From positions 1-22,367 of the forward strand of contig JAWODN010000014.1 of the NCBI GenBank assembly GCA_046483285.1: a stretch of 22,367 bases of DNA, in the 5' to 3' direction. Of the stretch, positions 7,900 to 14,372 are shown one piece after another. This DNA is from CAYRTV01 sp046483285. Its GTDB lineage: Bacteria; Acidobacteriota; Aminicenantia; Aminicenantales; Aminicenantaceae. A model generated the notes under the pieces. It saw only the letters and a list, made by a program, of their open reading frames with translations. It searched no databases and was not told the origin of the DNA. Position 1 is the first letter of the stretch, and each line of letters starts with the position of its first letter. The position numbers were made by a program, and so were the translations under genes.

Positions 7900-9075
7900 A
7901 TGAAGATCCTCATGCTCGCCCCGGAGCCTTTTTTCCAGCCGCGGGGCACGCCCATCAGCGTTTACTTTCGGCTCAAAGCTCTTTCCGCTATCGGGCACAA
8001 GGTTGATCTGATCACCTACCCTCTGGGAAGAAACAAGTTGTTCCCCGGCCTCAAAATTATCCGGGTGCCTCGCCTCCCCGGACTTCGCCGCATTAAGATC
8101 GGCCCTTCTTTCGTCAAAATCCCTTTGGATTTAATGATGGCGGCGCTGACCCTGGCCCGTCTGGCTTGGATCCGCTATGATCTGGTCTTTTCCCACGAAG
8201 AGGCCGCTTTTTTCGGAGCGTTTTTTGCCAAATGCCGGCGGGTGCCTCATGTCTATGACATGCATTCCAGCCTTCCGCAACAGCTGGATAATTTCAAATT
8301 CACCAGGTCCGATTTCATAAAAGGGGTTTTTCGTTTCCTGGAAAAGTTTGTTCTCAAAAATTCAGCTTCCGTCATTGTGATATGTCCGGATCTATATAAA
8401 CAGGTCGAAAGAATGGGGTTTTCCGGAAAGAGTTTTCTCTTGGAAAATTTTTGTGAATTCGACTGCCGGCCTTTATCCCAAAGCGAAAAAACGCGCTTGC
8501 GCAGCCGGTTTGCCGCGTCCGGCCAAAAGCTGGTGCTGTATACCGGCAATTTTGAGTCTTATCAGGGAATTGATCTTTTTCTGCGGGCCGCAGCCGGAGT
8601 CAGGGATCTCCGGGTGATATTTCTGCTTGTGGGAGGCACCCCGGAGGAAGTCCGCGAGAAAAGCCGGATGGCCGGGGATTTGGGAATAGCCGGCCGGGTG
8701 CATTTCACCGGGCAGGTTCCTCCTTCCCGGGTTCCCCATTATATCGAAATCGCGGATGTTTTGGTTTCCCCCCGGACGGAGGGAACCAACACCCCTTTGA
8801 AGATATACTCTTTTCTCAAATCGGGAAAACCGACGGTGGCCTCCGATCTGTGGACCCACACTCAGGTTTTGGATGAGAACATCGCGGTGCTGGGAAAGCC
8901 CGTGCCGGAGAAAATGGCTGCGGCCGTAACATTCGCTTGTTTTCATCCGGAGGCAAAACACCGGGCGGAAAAAGCCGCGGCTATGGCTGCAGAACGTTAT
9001 TCGTTTTTCCGGTACAAGAAAATTCTGGCTGAAATTTTGAGAAACGCCGGCGAAGCCGGAGGTTCTTCGCAGTGA
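7900..9075 (+). CDS. GT4-family glycosyltransferase (GT-B fold)
   Basis: 391 aa. The N-terminal domain starts MKILMLAPEPFFQPRGTPISVYFRLKALSAIGHKVDLITY, a typical GT4 acceptor-domain opening with a Gly-rich loop. The C-terminal nucleotide-sugar domain has LVLYTGNFESYQGIDLFLRAA, FLLVGGTPEEV, VHFTGQVPPSRVPHYIEIADVLVSP and EGTNTPLKIYSFLKSGKPTVAS (Glu at 294). The second Glu of the common EX7E motif is not retained, as in the related PLKIYEYL-type subgroup. It is cytoplasmic and likely extends a polysaccharide or glycolipid. It is translated immediately downstream of the GT2 gene. Donor and acceptor cannot be told from sequence alone. Confidence 0.85.
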   Translation: MKILMLAPEPFFQPRGTPISVYFRLKALSAIGHKVDLITYPLGRNKLFPGLKIIRVPRLPGLRRIKIGPSFVKIPLDLMMAALTLARLAWIRYDLVFSHEEAAFFGAFFAKCRRVPHVYDMHSSLPQQLDNFKFTRSDFIKGVFRFLEKFVLKNSASVIVICPDLYKQVERMGFSGKSFLLENFCEFDCRPLSQSEKTRLRSRFAASGQKLVLYTGNFESYQGIDLFLRAAAGVRDLRVIFLLVGGTPEEVREKSRMAGDLGIAGRVHFTGQVPPSRVPHYIEIADVLVSPRTEGTNTPLKIYSFLKSGKPTVASDLWTHTQVLDENIAVLGKPVPEKMAAAVTFACFHPEAKHRAEKAAAMAAERYSFFRYKKILAEILRNAGEAGGSSQ

Positions 9076-9104
9076 TGATTCACGGGAAAATAGGTCCGTT
9101 TCAT

Positions 9105-9133
9105 TTGACAAATTTATGGAAATTATTGAAAAT
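9105..9133 (+). promoter_or_regulatory. Candidate promoter for the receiver-domain gene
   Basis: A perfect TTGACA (9105-9110) is followed 17 bp later by GAAAAT (9128-9133, 4/6 match to TATAAT). The ATG at 9148 is only 14 bases beyond the -10, and no Shine-Dalgarno is visible before it. A transcript from here would have a very short leader. Confidence 0.42.
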
Positions 9134-9147
9134 TAAACAAAACACAT

Positions 9148-9612
9148 ATGTCCGAAAAAAAAGTGCTTGTCGTCGATTACGATCAAAACAGCCTGGAGCG
9201 GATGAAGGACCTGTTCTGCGCTCAGAACATGGAGGTGGTGACGGCTTCCGACGGCCAGGAGGCGTACGAGGTTTATACAAAAATAAAGCCGGATCTCATT
9301 GTACTGGAAGCGATGCTTCCCAAGCTGCACGGATTTGATTTGACACAAAAAATTCACAGAGAAACGAGCGGGAGTGTTCCGGTTGTGATTGTCACGGCTT
9401 TGTATAAAGGGCCGCAATATAAAAACGAAGCCCTTCGGACATTCGGAGCTTCCGGTTATTTTGAAAAACCAGTCAACGACGAGAAGCTCCTCAATTTCGT
9501 CCTCAATCTTTTGCATGACGAAATCGAAATCGAAGAAGAAATTCCCTTGCCCAAAGAGGTGGCGGCCATACTGAAAGATATTGAAAAACAAATGCGGAAA
9601 GAGTCCTCCTGA
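9148..9612 (+). CDS. Atypical response-regulator receiver protein lacking the phosphoacceptor Asp
   Basis: 154 aa: one CheY-like receiver domain (residues 5-122) and a short tail. The fold is clear: KVLVVDYDQNS, a DGQEAYE helix, PDLIVLEAMLPKLHGFDL, VPVVIVTALYKG with T83, and GYFEKPVN with K107. Where the phosphorylated Asp is expected there is E54 (IVLEAMLP), and the usual acidic pair is D10-Y11. Glu at this site often mimics a permanently active state, and such pseudo-receivers act through protein contacts. The tail has an acidic run (about 124-131) and a predicted amphipathic helix (EVAAILKDIEKQMRK), with no DNA-binding domain. No kinase gene is nearby. It sits between glycosyltransferases and accD. 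The partner is unknown. Confidence 0.82.
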   Translation: MSEKKVLVVDYDQNSLERMKDLFCAQNMEVVTASDGQEAYEVYTKIKPDLIVLEAMLPKLHGFDLTQKIHRETSGSVPVVIVTALYKGPQYKNEALRTFGASGYFEKPVNDEKLLNFVLNLLHDEIEIEEEIPLPKEVAAILKDIEKQMRKESS

Positions 9613-9656
9613 TTTTCCCGGTTTGTCCGGCATTTCCTCAAAAGCCGGGGAAAACC

Positions 9657-10538
9657 GTGCGGTTGCCAAAAAAGAGGAAATTCGATAAGATATTTCGAAA
9701 AAGTGACACCGAATCCCGGTCCATCGGGTTTGTTGACAGGAAAAAAATAATGGCGAATTTATGGACGCGATGCAATAATTGCCGGAGGATTCTTTACCAA
9801 GAGGATATTCTGGATAATTTATTTGTCTGCCCGGCCTGCAATTTTCATTTCAGGCTGTCGGCGGAGAAAAGACTTCAGTTTCTTTACGACAACGGCGCAT
9901 ATGAGTTGTATGATGAAGAAATATATCCTATGGACCCTCTTGGTTTTAAGGACAGCAAAAAATATGCCGACCGTTTGAAAATATATGCGGAAAAAACGTC
10001 TCATCCTGATGCCGTGCTGAACGCCCTCGGGAAAATGGGGGGGATGGATGTCCTGGTTTCCGCTATGAATTTTTCTTTTATGGGAGGCAGCATGGGTTCG
10101 GTGGTCGGCGAAAAAATAACCCGTGCCTTTGAGAGGGCGGAGAGAGAAAAACTTCCTGTTATTGTGGTGTCCTGTTCCGGTGGTGCCCGGATGCAGGAAG
10201 GCGTGCTGTCTTTAATGCAGCTCATGAAAACCAGCGCGGCGGTCGCCAAGTTGGAGAAAAACGGCATTCCGTATATTTCCGTACTTACGGATCCCACCAC
10301 CGGGGGAACCACCGCCAGTTTCGCCATGCTGGGAGATATCAATATCGCCGAGCCCAATGCCCTCATCGGATTCGCCGGTCCGCGTGTGATTGAACAGACA
10401 ATTCGCGAGAAACTTCCCAAGGGATTTCAGAAATCGGAGTTTTTGCTGGAACATGGAATGCTGGATGAGGTTGTTGAACGCAAACACCTTCGTTCATATC
10501 TTATTCGGGCTTTGAAATTATTTCTCAACCCATCCTGA
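9657..10538 (+). CDS. accD: Acetyl-CoA carboxylase carboxyltransferase subunit beta
   Basis: AccD joins AccA to move carboxyl from carboxybiotin to acetyl-CoA, giving malonyl-CoA for fatty acid synthesis. The N-terminal zinc ribbon is CNNC...CPAC (LWTRCNNCRRILYQED, then LFVCPACNFHF). The crotonase-like core has FSFMGGSMGSVVGEKI, SCSGGARMQEGVLSLMQL, PYISVLTDPTTGGTTASFAMLGD, NALIGFAGPRVIEQTI and LPKGFQKSEFLLEHGMLDEVV, all close to E. coli AccD. The total of 293 aa is normal. The listed start is a GTG with a GGGG tract about 7 bases upstream. ATG 9750 (MANLWTRC), preceded by AGGA, is an alternative but leaves only a few residues before the zinc ribbon. accA is not in the window. folC follows downstream on the same strand beyond the repeat block. 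Confidence 0.95.
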   Translation: MRLPKKRKFDKIFRKSDTESRSIGFVDRKKIMANLWTRCNNCRRILYQEDILDNLFVCPACNFHFRLSAEKRLQFLYDNGAYELYDEEIYPMDPLGFKDSKKYADRLKIYAEKTSHPDAVLNALGKMGGMDVLVSAMNFSFMGGSMGSVVGEKITRAFERAEREKLPVIVVSCSGGARMQEGVLSLMQLMKTSAAVAKLEKNGIPYISVLTDPTTGGTTASFAMLGDINIAEPNALIGFAGPRVIEQTIREKLPKGFQKSEFLLEHGMLDEVVERKHLRSYLIRALKLFLNPS

Positions 10539-10580
10539 TCAAATCAACTCCTTTCAATCCGAATGAAAAGCGGACCGGGT

Positions 10581-10611
10581 TTGACCAAAATATCGCCATT
10601 TTTTTATGAAT
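10581..10611 (+). repeat. 31-bp flanking direct repeat, copy 1
   Basis: TTGACCAAAATATCGCCATT and the 11 bases after it (10581-10611) recur at 11338-11368 with two mismatches (positions 5 and 11 of the repeat). The copies flank the whole repeat block. Copy 1 lies 42 bp after the accD stop codon. Confidence 0.7.
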
Positions 10612-10685
10612 TCACCATGAGTATAATACACCAGGAACGATGAGAATGATCCCAATGTCATTCCCGGAGCGGAGGACTTTTGGGG

Positions 10686-11230
10686 GTGTCATTCCGAGGC
10701 ACGCAGTGCCTCGGAATCCCTGACTGCTTCGTATGGGCGGTGGGTTCCGTTTTCACGAGGCAGGAAGGGATTGCCACGGCTTGCTGGCGCAAGCCTCGCA
10801 ATGACAAAGGGGTATGTCGTCCCGGGGCACGCCGTGCCTTTGGGTGTGTCATCCCGCGGTGCGAAGCACCGAGGGATCCCTGCCTGCTTCGTTTGGGTGG
10901 TTGGCTCCGTTTTCACGAGGCAGAAAGGGATTGCCACGGCTTGCTGGCGCAAGCCTCGCAATGACAAAGGGGTATGTCGTCCCGGGGCACGCCGTGCCTT
11001 TGGGTGTGTCATCCCGCGGTGCGAAGCACCGAGGGATCTCTGACTGCCTCGTTTGGGCGGTGGGTTCCGCTTTCACGAGGCAGAAAGGGATTGCCACGGC
11101 TTGCTGGCGCAAGCCTCGCAATGACAAAGGGGTATGTCGTCCCGGGGCACGGCAGTGCCTTTGGGTGTGTCATCCCGAGGAGCGGAGCGACGAGGGATCT
11201 CTGACTGCCTCGTTTGGGCGGTGGGTTCCG
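10686..11230. repeat. 160-bp tandem repeat, about 3.4 copies, built of palindromes
   Basis: Units begin at GTGTC at 10686, 10846, 11006 and 11167 (periods 160, 160 and 161 bp). The fourth is cut after about 64 bp, near 11230. Each full unit carries three inverted repeats: one starting at base 6 of the unit, for example 10851-10877 (ATCCC...GGGAT with inner CGGTGC/GCACCG); one around GGCTTGCtggcGCAAGCC inside ATTGC...GCAAT; and one around GGCAC/GTGCC. Units differ mainly inside the first palindrome. The style matches the dispersed GTCAT(T/C)CCGAGG- and ATTGCCACGG-type palindromic repeats seen in many bacterial genomes. The block is long open in several frames only because it is GC-rich and periodic. 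Confidence 0.9.
10691..10717. repeat. Perfect 12-bp-arm palindrome in repeat unit 1
   Basis: The arms are ATTCCGAGGCAC and GTGCCTCGGAAT around a GCA loop. The equivalent site in units 2 and 3 keeps an outer AT(C)CC/GGGAT arm but has a different inner stem, CGGTGC/GCACCG. Unit 4 has GGAGCGGAGCGACG instead. Confidence 0.85.
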
Positions 11231-11337
11231 GCCCGCCCGAAGGGTAAAAAAATGGCGATTACATTAAAACACCGGCAAGGAAAAACGGAATGTTTGTTCT
11301 TTTTATAAAAATGATGAATAACGCAGTTACGGAAAGA

Positions 11338-11368
11338 TTGATCAAAAGATCGCCATTTTTTTATGAAT
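11338..11368 (+). repeat. 31-bp flanking direct repeat, copy 2, just upstream of folC
   Basis: 29 of 31 bases match 10581-10611, including an identical 20-base core, ATCGCCATTTTTTTATGAAT (11349-11368). It ends 13 bp before the folC start, so it could be a remnant of the original accD-folC spacer duplicated by the insertion, or a solo end of the element. The segment 11260-11337 between the array and this copy shows no gene. Confidence 0.7.
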
Positions 11369-11381
11369 AGGTCAGGTTGAA

Positions 11382-12692
11382 ATGAATTACAGAGAGTGTC
11401 TGCGCTACCTTGAACAAATCCAAAGACAGGGGATGAAGTTCGGGCTGAATAACGTCCGTGCTGTTTTGCAGGAACTCCATAATCCTCATCACGGCGTTCC
11501 TTTTATTCAGGTGGCCGGCTCTAACGGTAAAGGGTCGGTTTCAGCCATGTTGAGCCGGATTTTCACTCTTAACGGCTGGCGCTGTGGATTGTTCACCTCT
11601 CCTCACCTGATGCACGTGCAGGAACGGATCCGGATAAACGGTGACCCTGTTTCCACTGAAGATTTCTGCATGATTATGACCGAACTCAGGAACACCGTCG
11701 ATGATATGGTTGAAAGAGGAGTTCTTGAGCACCCTCCAACTTATTTCGAGATGATGACCCTGGGGGCCTTGCTGTATTTCAAACGCAGGAGGGTCGACGC
11801 CGCCGTTCTGGAAGTGGGAATGGGGGGGAGGTTTGATGCTACCTCCGTTGTGGATCCTGAGGTGACCGTCATCACCACCATTTCCCTTGAGCACGAGAAA
11901 TATTTGGGAGACACTTCCGCCCTGATTGCCGCGGAAAAAGCAGCTGTTATCAAAACAGGGACGCCGGTTGTTTCCGGAGTGCTGAATGAGGAAGCCCGGG
12001 AAATCATCAGGAAGCGGGCCGGCGAAGACGCCGCCCCTTTCATGGATGTGTTTGCTCCGGAAAGCCGGTTTCGATCTTATAATGACAACCCGCCCTCTTA
12101 TTCTTTTCAATGGAACGGACAGTTTTTTCTTTTCACGCCTTCCCTTCCAGGGCGTCATCAGGGGCGGAATGCGGCGGTTGCGGTGGCCGCAGCTCTGGAA
12201 ATGGGCCGCAGGCGCGAGCCGTTGAGCCGGGACAGCATTATCCGGGGAGTGGAAACCACTTGCTGGGAAGGCCGCTTGGAAATTATCCGGCGTCATCCCA
12301 CTGTCATCCTGGATGGAGCCCATAATGAAGAGGGGGCTTCGGCCCTCAGGGATTATATAAAGGAAAATTTTGCGGATCCTGTTGTTATGGTGTTTGCGGT
12401 TATGAAAGATAAAAACATCAGCCGGGTGGGGGAAATTCTATTCCCTTCAGCCGAAAGGATTATTTTAACCACATTCAACTATCACCGGGCCGCTTCTCCG
12501 GAAGACATTCTCCAAGCCCTCCCCGCTTTCCGCGGCCGGGCGGAATGCGAACCTCATCCTGGAAAAGCCGTGCAAACGGCTTTGGCGGCAGCCGGGAAAC
12601 AAGGGGTGGTGGTGGCGGCGGGGTCTCTGTATTTGATCGGGGCCATAAAGAATATTTTCCGCCGGCTTCAGGCCGCCGGCAAAGCCTGCTGA
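11382..12692 (+). CDS. folC: Bifunctional dihydrofolate synthase / folylpolyglutamate synthase
   Basis: 436 aa Mur-ligase family enzyme that adds glutamate to dihydropteroate and to tetrahydrofolate with ATP, in the cytoplasm. It shows the family P-loop VAGSNGKGSVSAML (G46-S52 region), the following CGLFTSPHLMHVQERIRING, the central EVGMGGRFDATSVVDPEVTVITTISLEHEKYLGDT with Mg/ATP residues, and DGAHNEEG (D311-N315) opening the C-terminal domain. Length is normal for FolC. The ATG is preceded by a modest AGG(T) 5-8 bases away. An accD-folC order is common in bacteria, and here the pair is separated by the repeat block. The stop codon lies within an 18-bp palindrome. Confidence 0.93.
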   Translation: MNYRECLRYLEQIQRQGMKFGLNNVRAVLQELHNPHHGVPFIQVAGSNGKGSVSAMLSRIFTLNGWRCGLFTSPHLMHVQERIRINGDPVSTEDFCMIMTELRNTVDDMVERGVLEHPPTYFEMMTLGALLYFKRRRVDAAVLEVGMGGRFDATSVVDPEVTVITTISLEHEKYLGDTSALIAAEKAAVIKTGTPVVSGVLNEEAREIIRKRAGEDAAPFMDVFAPESRFRSYNDNPPSYSFQWNGQFFLFTPSLPGRHQGRNAAVAVAAALEMGRRREPLSRDSIIRGVETTCWEGRLEIIRRHPTVILDGAHNEEGASALRDYIKENFADPVVMVFAVMKDKNISRVGEILFPSAERIILTTFNYHRAASPEDILQALPAFRGRAECEPHPGKAVQTALAAAGKQGVVVAAGSLYLIGAIKNIFRRLQAAGKAC

Positions 12693-12705
12693 CACCGGTG
12701 TCAGC
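12688..12705. repeat. 18-bp perfect palindrome over the folC stop codon
   Basis: GCTGACACCGGTGTCAGC is fully self-complementary and includes the folC TGA. No T-tract follows on either strand, so it is not an obvious intrinsic terminator. A dyad operator or mRNA-end hairpin is possible. The rest of the 159-bp gap to atpF' contains another inverted repeat, GCCTCCG (12720-12726) with CGGAGGC (12749-12755), then an AT-rich stretch (12785-12840) that probably holds the atp promoter. I cannot pick its boxes with confidence. Confidence 0.5.
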
Positions 12706-12851
12706 CTGGATGAGGAGCGGCCTCCGGGATGCCGCAGGTGCAGGGGGGCGGAGGCGTCAGGAAGCCGTTTTGCCCCCGGCGTGCTTTTCTTGCTTTTTTG
12801 CCACAAACATGTTAACTTTTTTCTTTAATATTTTCTGGAAAATGATTGATC

Positions 12852-13271
12852 ATGCTTTCAGTTGATTTAGGGCTCATCGTAATCTTCATCATTGTCTGGG
12901 CCTTGTTGTTTGTCCTGAACCGGATTTTTTTTAATCCTGTGAACCGGGTGATCAGCCAGCGCGAGAAGCGTATCGCGAGAGACCGGGGAAAAGGAGAAAA
13001 AGCTCAAAAGCAGTACGAACAAGTCATTCAGCAGATTGAAGATGAAATCAAAGCGGCCCGTGCTTCTTCTTTTGCCACCAAAGAGAGCTTTGAGCGTGAA
13101 GCCCTAAAGGAAAAAGATAAAATCCTTTCTGAAGTTTCCCAGGAATGCCGTTCTCAGATACAGGAGGCTAAAGCTGAATTGGACCAGCAGGTCAAAATAC
13201 TGCAGAAAAAATTGGAAAAAGACAGCGATGCCTTTGCCGATCAAATTGAGAAGAAACTGTTGTCAAAATGA
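12852..13271 (+). CDS. atpF': F1Fo ATP synthase subunit b' (first of two b-type subunits)
   Basis: 139 aa from ATG 12852; an in-frame TTG two codons earlier is less likely. One N-terminal membrane helix (LGLIVIFIIVWALLFVLNRIFF, about residues 7-28) leads to the conserved basic turn NPVNRVISQREKRI. A long, charged, heptad-rich coiled coil continues to the end. This is the peripheral stalk subunit that holds the F1 head still against the c-ring. The gene pair with the next b-type subunit implies a b/b' heterodimer, as in photosynthetic bacteria and many deltaproteobacteria. It is the first gene of the atp cluster and overlaps the next by 4 bp (ATGA). Confidence 0.85.
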   Translation: MLSVDLGLIVIFIIVWALLFVLNRIFFNPVNRVISQREKRIARDRGKGEKAQKQYEQVIQQIEDEIKAARASSFATKESFEREALKEKDKILSEVSQECRSQIQEAKAELDQQVKILQKKLEKDSDAFADQIEKKLLSK

Positions 13272-13846
13272 ATGAAAAAAAAATACTGGCTGTTGTCCTT
13301 TGCCTGATTCCGCTTTGGCTGTTTATGGCCGGAGAAGAACATCACAGCGGGGATATATCGGAATTTCTGGGGAAAACAGTTAATTTTCTTATTTTGTTCG
13401 GCGGCCTGGGGTTTTTGCTCTACCGGCCGGTGAGAAACTATTTTGAAAACCGCGGTCAGGATATCTCCACCTCGATTAAAGAGGCGGAAGAGCTGTGCAG
13501 CGGGTCCCAAAAAAAGCTGAAGGAAGCGAAGGGCCGGATGGAGCGTATGGCGGAAGAAGTAAAAAAAATCGCGCAGGATTCGGAAGCCGATGGCAATAAA
13601 CGCAAGAAGGATATTCTTTTCGAAGCAAGGGAGGAAGCCGATAAGCTGAAAAAGTTCGCCAAAAATGAAATAGATATGCTTTCTCAGGCCGGTATGGAGG
13701 AAATCCGGGCCTATGTGGCGGAATTGGCTGTTCGGAAGGCACAGGAAAGATTAAAGAAAAAAATCGGAGACCGTGAACACCGGTTCCTGATCGACCAGTC
13801 CATAGAAAAGTTGAGTCAATTTCATGAGAAGCCAAGTTCTCATTAA
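13268..13846 (+). CDS. atpF: F1Fo ATP synthase subunit b
   Basis: 192 aa. Unlike the preceding subunit it has two hydrophobic segments. The first is MNEKKILAVVLCLIPLWLFMAGEEHH, which looks like a signal peptide or first helix. The second is the usual b anchor, TVNFLILFGGLGFLLYRPVRNYFENR (about 37-62). The remainder is a charged coiled coil with a C-terminal segment (LAVRKAQERLKKKI...DQSIEKLSQF) characteristic of b, which contacts delta. It starts at an ATGA overlap with the previous gene and overlaps atpH by 23 nt, so translation is probably coupled. Confidence 0.88.
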   Translation: MNEKKILAVVLCLIPLWLFMAGEEHHSGDISEFLGKTVNFLILFGGLGFLLYRPVRNYFENRGQDISTSIKEAEELCSGSQKKLKEAKGRMERMAEEVKKIAQDSEADGNKRKKDILFEAREEADKLKKFAKNEIDMLSQAGMEEIRAYVAELAVRKAQERLKKKIGDREHRFLIDQSIEKLSQFHEKPSSH

Positions 13847-14366
13847 TCGCTATGCGCGGGGATTCTTGCGGTCCCTAGACGGGGAGGAAGAATTTTCCCG
13901 TCTTTATAAAGAGCTGCAGGAATTTGAAAAATTCATTTTTTCACGCAAAAAATATGAGCATATTTTTTCACGGCCTTTTGTTCCCGCTTCGCAAAAGGTC
14001 AAGCTGATCAAAGAAATTCTCAAAAAATCCGGATTTAATGCTAAAGTCGCCAGGTTCATAATTCTTTTAGTTGAAAATGAGCGGATGTCTATTCTTCCGG
14101 GTTTGGTCAAAGCGCTTCCGGATCTATGGAATGAGAGCCGGGGAGTGGTGTCTTTTGAAGTGGCCTCAGTGATTTCTCTGACAAAAGAACAAAAACAGGC
14201 CCTGCAAAAAAAACTGGAGAAGATGGAATCAGCGCCGGTGTTTTTAAAATTCAAGACGGCTCCTGATTTGATCGGGGGAATTTCCTTAAATAAAGATAAC
14301 ATCATCTATGATTTATCGATCCGCGGCAATTTGAACCGGATGAAAGAGAAAATAAGTGAAGGATAA
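13824..14366 (+). CDS. atpH: F1Fo ATP synthase subunit delta
   Basis: 180 aa, normal length. The N-terminal helical domain begins with INRYARGFLRSL, the usual (A)RRYAxAL-type opening. The C-terminal part has the family hallmark PDLIGGISLNKDNIIYDLSIRGNLNRMKEKI, matching the conserved PxLIGGxxxxxxxxxxDxSxxxxL ending. The protein links the b/b' stalk to the top of the alpha3beta3 head, where the N-termini of alpha (and here the long beta tail) also lie. The start is inside the atpF coding region. Confidence 0.93.
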   Translation: MRSQVLINRYARGFLRSLDGEEEFSRLYKELQEFEKFIFSRKKYEHIFSRPFVPASQKVKLIKEILKKSGFNAKVARFIILLVENERMSILPGLVKALPDLWNESRGVVSFEVASVISLTKEQKQALQKKLEKMESAPVFLKFKTAPDLIGGISLNKDNIIYDLSIRGNLNRMKEKISEG

Positions 14367-14372
14367 AGCAAC

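Larger units (their letters stand above)
10592..11259. mobile_element. Possible MITE-like element bounded by 15-bp inverted repeats, between accD and folC
   Basis: The left end reads ATCGCCATTTTTTTA (10592-10606). The right end, 11245-11259, is its exact reverse complement. The 653-bp interval between them holds no credible gene but contains the 160-bp tandem array. A convincing target-site duplication is not visible. The inverted-repeat sequence recurs a third time at 11349-11363 in the left-end orientation, so the true borders are uncertain: 11245-11363 is also bounded by inverted copies. Non-autonomous element status is inferred from structure alone. Confidence 0.4.

Noticed and set aside
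10622..10627. TATAAT as the -10 of a promoter reading into the repeat block
   Set aside because: No acceptable -35 lies 16-18 bp upstream, and there is no gene for it to serve nearer than folC, about 755 bp away.
10686..11230. CRISPR array
   Set aside because: The repeat is tandem at 160 bp with no unique spacers; identity extends through the whole unit, and no cas genes are nearby.
10680..11308. Several overlapping open frames of 64-164 codons on both strands in the repeat block
   Set aside because: They simply translate the 160-bp tandem repeat, in every frame, with no ribosome sites, no domain character and repeated peptide blocks. Such readings are common spurious proteins from palindromic repeats.
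12688..12705. Intrinsic terminator after folC
   Set aside because: The palindrome is perfect but no T-tract follows on either strand, so a terminator call is not supported.
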